Below, piece by piece: positions 10,554-22,619 of a DNA stretch of 64,000 nt (positions are counted from its first letter, which is position 1; each line of letters starts with the position of its first letter). The notes under the pieces were generated by a model, which was not told the origin of the DNA, searched no databases, and worked only from the letters and a program-made list of their open reading frames with translations. Source of the stretch: Flammula alnicola (taxonomy: Eukaryota; Basidiomycota; Agaricomycetes; Agaricales; Strophariaceae); the NCBI GenBank assembly GCA_015499995.1, contig JADNRV010000158.1, positions 1 through 64,000 on the forward strand, read 5' to 3'. The translations under genes were made by a program, and so were the position numbers.

Positions 10554-11662
10554 CAGATCTGGCATTGGTGCATTAGCTCATAATGGAGACTTCTGGTATC
10601 CTGTGCACTTAATCGAGCTGCATAATCATCAATGGAGTGTACAATGGTGGAGAAGTTGTATCTTCCATGATTCAAGCAGCGAAATCGAGCCTGGGACCGT
10701 AACATCAGTTCCAGAGACCAATATTGTTGACTCTCTATGGGCAGACACTATTCGTCATCGAAATATTCAAGTAAGCGGTCAATATTAATTTATCTTCATC
10801 TCTATTTTGACACAGTTTAGCTTGGAAAGTGGACACTTGTGCATAGTACACAGAATTCTGATGACCCACTGGAGGAGTTCTCATTGGCATCTTATACTGA
10901 TGAGATCGAGCATGCTCTGGCTCCCCATATCTCGCTAATTGAAGGCTTAATCAAATCACCTAGGGATGTTGATCTGCAACATGTTCCTGCCATACAGTGG
11001 CTACAAAGCAGAAAGAAGGATCTACAAACAAGTCTCATCCCATTTACAGGTCTCACTCTGCCTTTGGATCAGGCTAGAGTTGCAAATTGGATTGAATCAC
11101 ACATTACCAAGGATCAAAGTGCAAAAATGCATCATAAATGGTATCTACGGCTCCCCTACACCTATTCTCTCACCCTTCTTATCCTTCACTGACTCAACTC
11201 GAATCCAAATGCATCAAATAACCCCTCAAATATTGACAATGCCTCAATTTAAGTCACATGGAAGAGCCAGCTTGAAGATATGCTGAATTCTTCAGGAAAA
11301 GCGGTAGACGTCGACTGTGAATGCCTGTGTCGTCTCGAAGGCCAAATGTTCGAAATTTCAGCACGGGCTGAAAAGGCAGGTAACTACCAATGGAGACTCG
11401 ATGTTGGAGGCTCACCAGACCACTGGGACCCTTGGGCCAGACATACAGATGTCTGGAACAAAGGTGATAGGGATGGTGATGACACAGAGCTCGAAGTAAG
11501 TGCTTTGTCATTGTATTCTATCTCATAACTGACAATCAGTAACAGCATGGTCCAAATTATGCCATTATCAAGCAGCCAAAGATCATAGAAATTATCAAAG
11601 AACGACCCAAGCCCAGACTGAAAAGAAGGAATACAACAAAACCTACCAATACAACATTCTAG
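10554..11662 (+). pseudogene. Decayed gene of a family found with agaricomycete KDZ elements
   Basis: Coding blocks are 10554-10770 (SGIGALAHNGDFWYPVHLIE...), about 10819-11511 (LGKWTLVHSTQNSDD... to GDRDGDDTELE) and a short last exon ending ...TNTTF, TAG at 11662. GTAAGC and GTAAGT donors and AG acceptors separate them. From memory this matches a multicopy agaricomycete hypothetical family whose N-terminal part carries the pattern FWYPV..I....W.V.WWR and whose C-terminal part carries GNYQW.LD.G....WDP. I recall members near KDZ transposases, which would make it an accessory gene; that link is inference. Two in-frame stops (TGA near 11190, TAA near 11250) break it. The 5' end is missing: the hAT-like element ends at 10360 and no start codon is supported. 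Function unknown. Confidence 0.55.
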
Positions 11663-12888
11663 ATAGTTACTTATATTCCCTTCTTCTGTTCTAGTATTCT
11701 CTCAGAAATTGCAAAAAAAACTCGGTGGAATTATATCAGATATATACAGGATCTAAAGCAGCACCCACAAAGTGACACAGATCAGTGTATTGCACGCAAC
11801 AATCTGACAAAGAGATGCGCCGCACGCTACCAAAAGGGCTAAGTGTGCTGAGTGTGGCATGCTCAGGCATGCTTGTGCATGCTCAAGGCATGCCGATTTT
11901 CTCTTGCCCCTGTCAAGGGAGTCTAGAAAGTGAAGAATTAATGTTATTTTCATTCACAGTTAAAAGATCTACTTTATTCATAGGCATGTTCTTGGCGGTT
12001 GTCAGCCCCGCAACTTATTTTGGCTAAGCGGCCGTAGCAGTCTTAGTTGGTGCTTTTTTTTGATGATGCCTTCTTTGCTGGACTCATTTTCTTTTTTTTA
12101 GGTGATAGGAGATCCTTCAGAGTGTCAATGGCCTTGTGTTTGAACGAAATAATTAGCTTGCGACCTGAGCATGTAGTAGTCTCACCGTCATCAGCCATAT
12201 CAGAGAGATTAACAATTTTCCTGCCCACTGTTATCTAATCTGAATGAATGGGTGGCTTGGTACTGCACAGCCCTTGTTTACATAAGATTTTAAGCTGTTT
12301 AGGTGCTGGGGATATGCACAGGTTGCGGGTAGGCTAATGTCTACCCGTACCCTACCCATACCTACCTGTACCCGCTACCCATATGGGTTTGCCCAACCCA
12401 TGCAGAACCCTAACTACAGGACAGGTCGTGTGACATTGCTGAAGTCATCAGGGACAGTGGAGCAGCTGTGGTAAAGCAGATGCCCATAGACATGCCTGTA
12501 GCAATGCCGATCAGAAGCTCGGATCAAAGGGATACCTAATTGGGAACACATACCATATTGGGTAATAACTAGGTACAGGAAGATTTCCGGGGTGCATAAC
12601 TCAACATAGCGAGATTCCAGATGCATGCCAAGGGTACCAAGATACCAGGTACAGAGGATGAAGGGTTACAACCCTAATCATGAGTATTATCATGAACAGA
12701 ATGGGTGTGGTTTGCCCGAGTGTCTCCAATGAGACATAGGCACTTCTATGCTCTGGGCAGTCAATAGCCAATGAGAGCATGAGATACCAATGAAAATGAA
12801 AGGTCACGAGCCTGTATACCATGCGGTCGAGGAGGATTAAGTCTTCAGCACTTAAGTTAGCCAAACCGAGGACAATCTGAACTCCTGA
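11663..12888. other. Region without a supported gene
   Basis: There is a short GCATGC-rich cluster at 11845-11895. At 12310-12400 a block of CTACCCGTACCC / ACCCATATGGGT motifs resembles the ends of the MITE at 19473. A minus-strand open frame (12864 downward, ANLSAEDLILLDRMVYRLV...) reads like protein but I cannot extend or identify it. Confidence 0.3.
12043..12198 (-). CDS. Short Lys-rich open frame, possible gene scrap
   Basis: An ATG-initiated frame of 51 residues starts MADDGETTTCSGRK and ends in a Lys/Ser-rich tail (LLSPKKKKMSPAKKASSKK). The composition suggests a nuclear or DNA-binding tail, but nothing identifies it. It could be the last exon of a lost gene or chance. Confidence 0.2.
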   Translation of the reverse strand: MADDGETTTCSGRKLIISFKHKAIDTLKDLLSPKKKKMSPAKKASSKKSTN

Positions 12889-14320
12889 TGATATGGCCGC
12901 AAACCAGCCACAGGTGAATTTTGCAATATATCATCTTTTACCTATGGAATATAACCGAGACAGAGAGACTATAACGCACCCAAGTTAGTAGTCTAAGGCC
13001 TAGCTATGCAACTACTAGTTGTCATATAACCTGTGACAATGGTAATCAGACACGGTTCAGAGCTAGCTGAGTCTGTATGATAAGCCGGGAGACAGTTAAA
13101 AGTTATCAGGCAGTGAAATATAGAATGCATAAGTCATAAACAACTAGTGAGGCATAAATTCACCATGGGAAATAAATAAAAAGACTTCTGAATGCTTCGG
13201 AAATAGTTATTAGTGCGCAGCGAATTTAGTACAATCAGTGTATTGCTGAATAGCTAGCTACAAAATACTGCGGCTAGGAGCATGAGACACAGCTAGTGGA
13301 AGCTAGATGTGAGTGCGGAGACGCACGGGACGCGGACGCGTTAGTTAGACGCACGCTCTACCCTCTACCCAGGGGACTACCAAAAGTGGTAATAGAATGA
13401 GAAAGGAAAGAAGGAATTGGAATCAATGATGGCGGTGGATCCAGAAGAAAGCGGCACTGCTAGCTAAGATGCATGCATGATGTGCACAGTACGTGGAAGT
13501 CAGGAGCATCCTAGCGTGCTAAAAAGGGATGAATTTCCAAATCCTTGACCACTATCTGGTCACCTGGAATACTCAACCCTATACCCATTGCCTGCAGGCA
13601 TTATTTACATGAGATAAGAATGTTTTACACTATTTTATTCGCATACTAGAACCACACATAGCTGTAGTATAAAAGATGTACCTCTGTAGCTAGTTACCTT
13701 AAGCAATCTCTTCCCAGTTTTATTTCGAGCTAAGACACAGTGTCTAGTAAGAAAGAAGACAAATAAAGGAACAGTTTGACTTCAATAGAGTTCGTTTGAA
13801 AGCCAGAAGAAGGCTTAGTGTTAAAGAGAAGTTCTTGAGGACAAGGTCCAAGAATTTAGAAGCCAGAGAGTGCTTAGAGGCAGGAAGAGTGCCTAGAGAA
13901 AGTCAGAAACAGAGTCCAAGTGGGCTAGCAGATTGTTCAGAAGGTAGCACACAGTGTGGCCTTAGTTTCAGATGAGTTCCGAGCCTCCAGAGCAGCTAGT
14001 TGCTTCGAAAGTCGAGCTAGTAGCGTCTTAGAGAGCTTTCCTAAAAACATAAAACCTTAACATCAATAAAACTGTTCATCCTTGTGATAAAGCGAAGCTT
14101 GAAACAAAGATAAAACATGTATTTGAATAATCCCCTCATACCCACTTTAAACGAACTGCGAGGCGTTGTCTACAAGTCAGCTAGCTAAATAAAACAAACA
14201 CCATGGAGTACAGCACACTACATATTTCTGAAGCTAGTAGAGCATCACTCGACCTAGTTAGGATCTCGCTCTGCAGTTGTGTGGGTTGTTTAGGTCGCTG
14301 AGCACATAGCGGGTCTCTCA
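12889..14320 (+). mobile_element. 5' LTR, family A, second copy
   Basis: It runs from TGATATGGCC to GGGTCTCTCA (1432 bp) and aligns along its whole length with the LTR at 53091. It is followed by the same leader (TCTGGAGCCCACCACGAGG, the presumed primer-binding site) before the sequence is cut off near 14375 by another element. So this was a 5' LTR, not a solo one. Many CpG sites of the younger copies are TpG or CpA here. Confidence 0.85.
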
Positions 14321-14374
14321 TCTGGAGCCCACCACGAGGAGTGGTTCAGAAACATATTTTATTGGAACTTTGAA

Positions 14375-14578
14375 ATTCGTCTAAGTCCACTATGTTGAAG
14401 TCCTAACCGGAATTTTGGTCATTCCTGTGGATTCTGGTCAGGATTCCTGTGGAATTGAGTCCATTCCTGTGAATTCTGGTCCATTCCTGTGAATTCTGGT
14501 CCATTCCTGCAGATTCTGGTCCATTCCTCTAGAATCCGGTCATTCCGGGAGGAATCAGTGGAGGAATAAAAAGTATTG
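14375..14578 (-). mobile_element. Fragment of the GGAATCC hAT-like family
   Basis: Read on the minus strand it matches the left end of the copy at 52211: CAATACTTTTTATTCC, then repeated GGAATGGACCAGAATCCACA-like units, then the CTAACCGGAATTTT/AGTCCAC junction in reverse. The rest of the element is missing. Confidence 0.6.
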
Positions 14579-14862
14579 TCAAGTTGGTTGATCAAGGCCA
14601 TCCAGGGTCTGAGATCCAACACTCCTGGAACCGCTGCAGTATTTCTGACTACTGCCAGGAGTGTAGTGAGAGTTATAAAATTCCTCTGCCCAATTTGTGG
14701 CAGCATCTCCTCCTATAAACAAGAAGACAAAGATGATCTTCTTTTCGTCAGTGTCATAGATGGCTGAATTGATCCTTAGATAGAGCATGACAGATTTCTT
14801 CCAAGATGCATATTTCTTGATTCAGGTTGATTTCTTTCAGAGTAGCAGCTATTGATGCTGTA
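14579..14862 (-). pseudogene. gag fragment, Ty3/gypsy family B
   Basis: The minus strand encodes LYLRINSAIYDTDEKKI and then WAEEFYNSHYTP, closely matching the gag at 34465 (residues about 30-100). It is cut by the GGAATCC fragment within the IDQLD motif. Frameshifts are present. The leader between it and the LTR at 15345 (14863-15344) matches that of the intact copies in layout but encodes nothing further. Confidence 0.65.
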
Positions 14863-15344
14863 GTTTGTTGACCAGGGGGTGGGGGTGACAGAGGTGGAGG
14901 AGAGCCTTGTGTCAGTCAGGGAGGTTGTCATCCAGGGAATGGAGAGAGTTCTCCAGGAGGAGGAGAACCAGACAAATCAGTATCCTGGGGACATTCATCA
15001 TCAAAGGCATCTAGATTCAAGAACTGAACTGGGATAGAAGGTCATTCAAGAGAGAAGTGACTTCAGGAAAGGAGGTCATGTTCTTCTTCAACTGGTTGGG
15101 TTGGTTCATGTAAGGGTGTGTTTGAGGTGAATGATTGAGGAAAGGTTTCAACAAGGAGTTGTTCATGGGTGCTCGAGGGAGTTACTCATGACCTAGCTTG
15201 GGAAGCTACTGTCAGTCGAGTTACAAAGGATTTCAAAGGTGTAGTGCAGTATCAGGCTCTGAGGAGCCCTAATGCTTTGAGTGTTGGGTTTGAGGGGTGT
15301 TCAGCCACTAGATAGTGCTGGAAAAGAGTAGTAGCTAGTTCTTT

Positions 15345-15618
15345 TGTTATGACTAGCAAGAAACAATGTGACTACAACATTGAAGGATGAGTAATCAGTG
15401 ATCTCAAAGTCGTATCCCAAGACCCTAGTCTAGATCATTTATACTCAACGAGCTTAAGAATTCATGGAAAGGAGAGAAAATAAACAATAAGGTCTATAGT
15501 TCTCAAGAACTAGCTAAGATACATCATTATGTGTCTACAATATTTATAGAAGTTCTGTTTGTGAACAGACCATGGTAAGATGACTCCTCTAGAGTTGTTA
15601 GAATACAAGCGATAGCGA
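15345..15618 (-). mobile_element. Partial LTR, family B
   Basis: On the minus strand this ends in GACTAGTCATAACA-type sequence followed by AAAAGAACTAGCTAC, as in the LTRs at 33466 and 49931. Its first ~200 bp are missing, cut off by the hAT-like fragment that begins at 15624. Confidence 0.6.
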
Positions 15619-15623
15619 GAATG

Positions 15624-15900
15624 GAGTGCTTTTGTGTCCCCTACAGATTCCTAGTGAAATCCAGCAGATTTTACATGGATTCTGGGTGATTCCATTGGAA
15701 TGTGTTTGGCACAGGGACCAGCCAAAATACCAGATGTCAGTCTGGTGGAATGGGTATCGGATGGGTCTGGAATCTAGTAGAGGCACCAGAATTTGCTGGA
15801 ACAGAATGCAAAACAGAATAGAAAATGAAATCCGGTCACCTGTGCATGATTTAGTAGATATTTATTGTATGAAGTAATTAATTAATTATTTATATTAATT
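15624..15900 (+). mobile_element. Fragment of the GGAATCC hAT-like family (other end)
   Basis: It begins GAGTGCTTTTGTGTCCCC, the inverted form of the right terminus of the element at 30463. It continues with GGATTCC-type units and GGCACAGGGACCAGCC, closely matching 27453-27862. Confidence 0.6.
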
Positions 15901-16054
15901 CAGCATGAATCAATGGATTCTGAACAGCCCAGTAAGTGCACATGACCTCAGAAATCTGGCAACCTGTTGCCACATGGTGACGCAGCTGCAACATTGCCAC
16001 ATCACCACCTTTCTTCTCTGTGTGGTTGGTTGTGAGCATCTAGGTTTGATGTTT

Positions 16055-16545
16055 CTAGTATGGTGGGAGATGGACACATTGTTTGTAAGCTGTGAGGATT
16101 TCTTGTGCATTGGTAAGCCTTCTTTCATTTTCCCAATTGGCTTCTTCAACTGAATACCCTTTCCATTTGATGGGAAACTGACATTAGCCATTTGGGAGCT
16201 TCTCGTGGTTCAGGATTGTGTCAACTTTATATTCCTCTTCTCCATTGATGAGATCCAGAGGTGATTGTGTGAAATTCTTTCCATGAATCTTGTTTTCCAT
16301 ATAGAGCATGAGGAGAACAGTGTGGAAAATGTCATGAATCATCCAGTGCTTTGGCAGTTGTAGTCAATAGGTTAGGAGTCCTAGAACATCTTTAATCACA
16401 AATGGTCCTTTCCATTTGGGTGTGATTTTCTTGTTGTAACATGTCTTGAGATTTCAGGAATCCAGCCAGACTCTTTGGCCTTTCTTGAAAGGGACAAATC
16501 TTGATTGACAGTGTTCATCACTGAAGTGCATCATATTGGTATTGG
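16055..16545 (-). pseudogene. C-terminal pol fragment: integrase end plus chromodomain
   Basis: The minus strand reads FVPFKKGQRVWLDS, then KITPKWKGPFVIKDVLG (the GPY/F-type module of Ty3/gypsy integrases), KHWMIHDIFHTVLL, then EEEYKVDTILNH, QFPIKWKGYSVEEANWE and LTNAQEILTAYKQ, ending in TAG at 16055. The last segment is a chromodomain, in which E(Y)..(D/E).IL, (I/V)KWKGY and W are conserved. The element was therefore a chromovirus that targets histone-marked chromatin. Several stops and small frameshifts break the frame. The rest of pol is missing above 16545. The neighbouring LTR and gag on the same strand are family B, so this is probably the end of a family-B copy. Confidence 0.75.
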
Positions 16546-16559
16546 TATTTGATATTTGT

Positions 16560-17252
16560 TTATTTAGCACATGAATACCAGTTGGAGTTAGTCAGTTACT
16601 ATATTATTATTTTGTTCAATTGACCTTTTCATTGAATGTTGTTCTATTAAAATTTTTGTTAAAATCTTCTATTAAACTTTGTATTTAAATCTTTACAAAA
16701 CCTGCTACTGAATTTTTTATTGAATCTTTTGTTGAATTGATTTTATTCAATTTTTTGTTAAATCTTCTATTGAACTTTTTATTGAATGTTATTTTTATTG
16801 TGATTTTCAAAAATGATAACATTTTGGACATAAAAAAAAGCGAAGTTCAAGGACAAGAGGCCTATCTGGTGTACCAGCTCTGCCATGACTCATAATGATA
16901 GTGACAATTTTTGAGATCCACAGATAATATGCATACTTGGGCAGCGGCAGGGTGAAGAATGTCAGTTTGCGTTATAGAATTGTATAGAGTTGCGCTAAGT
17001 GAACAAGGGGTGGCCATTGTTTGATTTACACATGAAATCAACACGGGTGACTCCGGAAGTTCAACTTAGCAAATGTTGGACTGCTTTCTTTCTCCTTCAT
17101 TATTTCCTCCCTCGCTCATTCATCCCACTAATCTCATACTTTCTTTGTTTCTTTCTTGACTGCAACACACTCTTTTTAAGCTAGTACTCACAGACAAATT
17201 CCTTCAAGTATTTTATTTTGAACTTGCACCTTCCAAATTTGCAGCGTGTGCC
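16560..17252. other. A/T-rich degenerate array and non-coding stretch
   Basis: 16615-16800 is built from degenerate TTTTTATTGAAT-like units, as in the arrays at 24661-25330. From 16800 to 17252 I see no gene; a pyrimidine-rich stretch lies near 17080-17180, upstream of the next gene. Confidence 0.4.
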
Positions 17253-18449
17253 ATGCCAAAGGGTGGTGGTATGAAGACCAAAACAGCGGCCACTCAGAAA
17301 CACAAACCTGCAAGTAAATCATTGACATCGACTTCCCGGAAACCAGACAGCACAACCACACCATCTAGCGCAAGATGTAAGCTTTCTTTTCAATGCCATG
17401 CCACTACTTCCTGCTGATGTGGCCCTATTAGCAACTCGAAGAGCGAAGACTGATGCATACTCTGCTGCATGTAAGTGATAACAAATTGTATTTTTCTGTT
17501 TCCAGAGAGTTTTCAAATTAACTAAGCTCATGTGGTAGGATGGGTTGGTGCAGCTCTGATGGGAACCACAAACATTCAGCCTCTAATGCTGAAACTGAAG
17601 AACCCCCTCGAAGAAGGTGATGTTGAAAACCGCGCATACTTATTTAAGTAGAAGATGTTTTGTATATGAGAATTATGAATATAAATCGAGTATCAATGTT
17701 TGTATTCGAGAAATTACCTTAATGCTTAATTAAGCTTATGATCACAGGAAGCCCAGTTGATCAGTTAACGAGAGGAAGCCCAAACATTAGTAAGCTTATA
17801 CTGCAAGTGTAGAGTAGTTTTCGAGACTTAGGTTCACACAATTTATTGGGGCAAAGATAGATGATATTCTGTCTACTTTTATAGGTTCTTATATATCTTT
17901 AGCTAGAGAATCTACTAGAATGTTATAGGAAGTTCCGTTATCTTCTACTACCTTTGATGCGCGTCTAGCGCTTTCATACGTTATGACTCAGATGTACAGC
18001 CACGTGTTTGACAGAGCATGTGATCTTTGACATAGCGCTCAAGCTTAGCAGAGCATGCATCAGTGGCTGTGCATTGAAAGCTTTAGCCAAACACTGTGTA
18101 GCTAAACATTGAATCCATATGTGAGACTTGTAAGTAAGTGCGAGTGAAAGAGCGTGCACATTTATTAAACAAGTAAGTAAGCAATGTAATATTTACTTAT
18201 ACCATAACAGGTGAAAAAAGGTGCACATTTTAGTCTGCAATTTATTTTTGTTACTAACTTCTTTTTTCAACAACTTCAGCACTGCCACCAGAACTCATAA
18301 AGCGTGCCATGCCAGCACGTTCAGTTCCTCGCTGAAAGCCTGCAGCAATAAACATGGATGAAGATAATGATAGTGATGATAGGGCACAGTGCGGTCCACC
18401 TGTAAAATTTTGTGATTTCCCAATCAATCAACCTATTACACTAGGGAAA

Positions 18450-20214
18450 CAAGGGTAGGCAGCATACCTCGTGCTGGCTGACTAAGTGGGTTACACATAA
18501 GAAACCACATAACCAAGTACAGCGGAAGTAACTATCTATGGTCTGGCAGGCCTAGCTAGTAAGCTCAGAAGTACACGTAAAACTAAGGTTGATGCCAAAG
18601 AAGCATGACCTCCGTGTGTCCCTGTGAATCAAACAAGAGGCTTCAACTGGAGAAAGCCATGTAGAATGAGAATCCTGAAGCCTTGAGGCATGAATAGTCC
18701 AATATGGATACAGCATTAGATGTGTCGATCGCGGGTCACAGAACACGTGACCAGGTGGTCCACATTGTCCCATACACCCATCTGTCCATTATATGCGTAG
18801 AACAGCTGAGTAGTTCAGTTCTGAATAGGCTGAGCACTCAAAGGCCAGCTCAGAGTGAAGCACATGGGAAAACACTGCCATAGAGGTGGCGGCTCCAACT
18901 TGACCGACAACCGTGCTGCACCGGCAAAAGAGAAACCCGCATCGAATGTGCTGTGCATCCCAATCGGGCAATAATGTGTCTAAAAATGGACACAACTGTA
19001 TTGACCCAAAGAAGGTGTTCTGCAACATAGCGGTTCATCCTTGAAACCAAAAACATATGCCAGAAAACGGGGACTCACCAGTCACCATTACTAAGTGGAC
19101 CCATAATCACGACACCATGAACCAGTAGGAATAGCGCTATTAGATGCATAGAATCATATGCAACATGTAGAGGCTTGGTGCTCAGTAGGTATAAAATATG
19201 CTTGTAATGCACATAGTAGAGTAGGCAATCTACCCCACAGTTGACACTTTAAAACTAGTGAAAACACCTAAGGGAACACTTTAACCTCATCGCACCAGTC
19301 CAAATTTATTAAAGACCAATGTTTGAGCTTCAAAACAGCTTTGCGATCACTGCAAGTTTGAGAAGTAGTTAACTAGAGTTTGACGCATGTTTCTGTAAAG
19401 TGTAGCATGCGCCCATTGTGACCACGTGAAAGTTGTAGTGTGATCCCATCGTGGTAGTGTGAAAGTCATAGTTAGGGAAGTGCATGGGTCAGGCATACCC
19501 ACATGGGTCAGGCATACCCACATGGGTCATGGGTATGGGTGCCCATGGGTATGGGTGCAGGTCAGCTCTGCGATACCCATGACCCATCATAACCCATGGC
19601 CTAAAACCGCATTTTTGACAACATTTTTCATTATTGAAGACATATAGAGGGATGGAAGTGGTGGTTGACTCAGAAGATCAATGCAACCCACTGACAAACT
19701 GTTGGTCACACATTTCAGCAAACACTGAGATGTGAATGCCCTGTAATTTCAGCACTGACCCATTGACACCCAAGCACCCACAGACAAAAAACCCATGGGT
19801 GCATGGGTATGAGTTGGCGTGGGTGTGGGTGTGGGTCACTGAAAAAATACCCATGGGTGACCCATGCTATTCCCTAGTCATAGTGCATACTCGTCGCAGT
19901 CTCTGCATGAAAGTTACAGGTTGTCAAAGTCAAGTTAAAGTCAAAAGTTCATACCAGTTGTCAAGTTAAAGGAAGTCCGAGTTAGGCATTGTTTGAGTTA
20001 GAAAGTCACCACACCAGTTCTATGGAACTAAAACCTGTCCCATACCAAAACCCGCATAGACTTGTTTACAAGTCGAAGCACTTCTCCTTTTTCATACTTT
20101 ACCCCCCGAGACTCGCACACAAGACTATGTCTAGTCAAGTTGTTGGTTTTGTGGTTTGGTTGTGTTGAGTGTAGAGTTCTTTCTGCACCACTAGCTAGAT
20201 CATTTCCAATGTAG
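18450..20214. other. Insertion between two pieces of the DUF6532-like gene
   Basis: It holds the MITE at 19473-19876. The remainder (18450-19472, 19877-20214) has only short broken frames. A minus-strand frame near 19056-18790 reads like protein in places, but I cannot identify it. Confidence 0.35.
19473..19876. mobile_element. MITE (hAT-like), 404 bp, with 8-bp target duplication
   Basis: Ends are TAGGGAAGTGCATGGGTCA and, inverted, TAGGGAATAGCATGGGTCA. Both are flanked by GTCATAGT (19465-19472 and 19877-19884), a perfect 8-bp target duplication. Subterminal clusters of CCCATGGGT lie inside each end. No coding capacity. An 8-bp duplication with TAGGG termini fits the hAT superfamily. Confidence 0.8.
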
Positions 20215-21088
20215 ACGAAACCTAGCACTTTAGCGAAGATGAACCTCAAGCCTCTATGAACATCGACACTGATGACAGATCTTCGAACACACCTCCAACT
20301 CAGTGCTGAGCTCCAGGAACCATGTCAACCAGAGCTGCCCATGGTGTTGAACCAGAATCTGACTCTGAACATGGTGGAAAGACTGACAAGGATGAAGACG
20401 AGCTTGACCAAGAAGGTGCTGATGAATCGGACTTGATTCATTTTGATGAAACTTCTTTGAAGGAGAGGCTGTCATCAGAGGTAAGTTCATGAATTTATAA
20501 TCATACCTATGTACCTTGATACTATATCACACAGCACCCTCAATGGAACAATAATCCCGTCAAAACTACCAGTTGCATGCTGGACATTGATCGATCAGAT
20601 CCTCATAATCTCCTCGACAATGAAGATATTGAAGACAACCATGGTTCAACCTTCTTTCCGGATCATGAGCCTGGAACCACCACATCCGAATTTGATGGAG
20701 CTTTGGATCAAGATGAGGAGGATGAAGAAGGTGACATGGATGAAGATAAACTGGACTCGGAACCTGAAAGCAGACGACACAAAAAAGTCTGTCCCCATGT
20801 TTTACTTCTGGATTGCCAGTCTCAATGGAATACCTTTGTAGGTTGAGCCCTGCAAGTGTGAAGCAGCACATTTTGCAGAGGTAATATTGAGTTATATTTG
20901 GGGTGCATTTATCGACCATTATGTTTTTTCAGGTTCCAAAATGGAGCTCCAAGCACCATGGTGAGGCCCAGTGCAAGGCTTACATCCACCCATTATCTGA
21001 TGAGGAGGGCTCTGATGATGATGACCATCACGTGTTTCAGATCAACAAAGGGTGGCTGGTTGAAGCTCATTACATGCCTGTTGGCCAG

Positions 21089-22150
21089 TGAGAGACCCGC
21101 TATGTGCTCAGTGACCTAAACAACACACACAACTGCAGAGCGAGATTCTAACCAAGTCAAGCAATGCTCTACTAGCTTTAGAAATATGTAGTGTGCTTTG
21201 CTCCACAATGTCTATTTTGTTCAACTAGCTGACTTGTAGACAGTGCCTCATGGTTCGTTTAAAGTGAGTATGAGGGATTATTCAAATACACATTTTATTG
21301 TAGTTTCAAGCCTCGTTTTAACACAGGAATGAATGGTTTTATTGATTTTATGGGTTTTATTTTGTGAGGAACTCTCTAGGACACTGCTAGCTCAAATTTC
21401 GAAGCACTAGCTGCTCTGAAGCTTTGGGAACTCATCAGAAACTAAGGCTGCACTGTGCACTACCTTCTGAATGATCTGCTAGCCCACTGTGGACTCTGTT
21501 TCTGACTCTCTCAGTGCTCTCTTGGCCTCTAAGCACACTCTGGCTTCTAATTCTTGGACCTTGTCCTCAAGAACTTTCTCTTTATTTAACTAAGCCTTCT
21601 CTGGCTTTCAAACAAACTCTATTGAAGTCAAACTGATCCTTTATTTGTCTTCTTTCTTACTAGACACTGTGTCTTAGCTCGAAATAAAACAGGAAAGAGA
21701 CTGCTTTCTGGTAACTAGCTACAGAGGTACATCTTTTATACTACAGCTATGTGTGATTCTAGTATGCGAATAAACTAGTGTAAAACATTCTTACCTCTTG
21801 TAAATAATGCCTGAAGGCAATGGGTTTAGGGTTGAGTATTCCAGGTGACCAGATAGAGGTCAAAGGATTTGGAAATTCATTCTTTTTCAGCATGCTAGGA
21901 TGCTCCTGACTTCTGCGTACCATGCGCATCATGTGTGCATCTCAGCTAGCAGTGACACTTTATTCCAGATTTGCAGCCATCATTGATGCCAGTTCCTTCT
22001 TTCCTTCCTCGTCCTATTACCACTTTTGGTACTTCCTTGGGTAGAGGGTAGAGCGTGCATCTAACTAACATGTCCGTGTCCCATGCATTTCTCGGTAAGT
22101 TACAAGATACACTTAGCTAGTAGTTGATGTGTTCTCATCTCCCACTCACT
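21089..22150 (-). mobile_element. Family-A LTR, reverse orientation, truncated
   Basis: Plus-strand TGAGAGACCCGCTATG is the reverse complement of the family-A LTR 3' end. Homology runs to about 22150 (TGTTCTCATCTCCCACTCACTAG), where the LTR 5' part is missing and the DUF6532-like gene resumes. Strongly CpG-depleted relative to 53091. Confidence 0.75.
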
Positions 22151-22619
22151 AGCCAGTTGTGCTTTTCTTTTAGAATGGAGCTGTTGACACGAACTGCCCA
22201 TATTTTCATCCCTGCATCATCTCCTCGATCAAATAATGTTTCTTCATGGGAAGCCACAGAACACTCAGCCAAAAATATCAGGCTCGCTTTTCATCCAGCA
22301 TCTCAGATGGCCCCAGAAAGAATGAGTTAGAGCTGTCCATTCCAATGGTTTGCATCGTGGCAACATCAGTAAGTCGATATTATCTTATCTCATATCATAG
22401 CTGCTGAATTCTTCAAGACCCATGCCTCACTCGATGACTGGAGTCAAGGCTACAAACAGACCAAGAACGACTTCCATGCTGATGCCTATGAGTATATTTA
22501 CCATGGCCATGAGCTTTTCCTGAATACATTGCGAGAAGAGCGCCCGTATTTCTACCACAAGCTCATGTCAGATCTGTATAATGCCATTGCATATGTGCCT
22601 CTAGCATTATATTTCCTAG

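Larger units (their letters stand above)
17253..22600 (+). pseudogene. DUF6532-like gene, broken into at least four pieces
   Basis: Pieces in order are: 17253-17640 (MPKGGGMKTKTAATQKHKP..., then LLATRRAKTDAYSA... after GTAAGC introns); 18270-18440 (LPPELIKRAMPARSVPR..., DEDNDSDDRAQCG); 20215-21088 (FSEDEPQASMNIDTDD..., a long acidic Asp/Glu-rich region, ending VEAHYMPVGQ); and 22166-22600 (NGAVDTNCPYFHPCIIS..., IPMVCIVATS, ASLDDWSQGY, YHKLMSDLYNA). The last piece resembles the C-terminal part of the DUF6532 family of agaricomycete proteins (P.CHP.II, LPIPMVALVAT, D(F/Y)...Y...YE). DUF6532 has no known activity. An ~1.8-kb insertion separates pieces 2 and 3, and an LTR separates pieces 3 and 4, falling just before a TTTTAG acceptor. 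In-frame stops occur (one within SSIK*CFF). The family call comes from recalled motifs. Confidence 0.55.
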
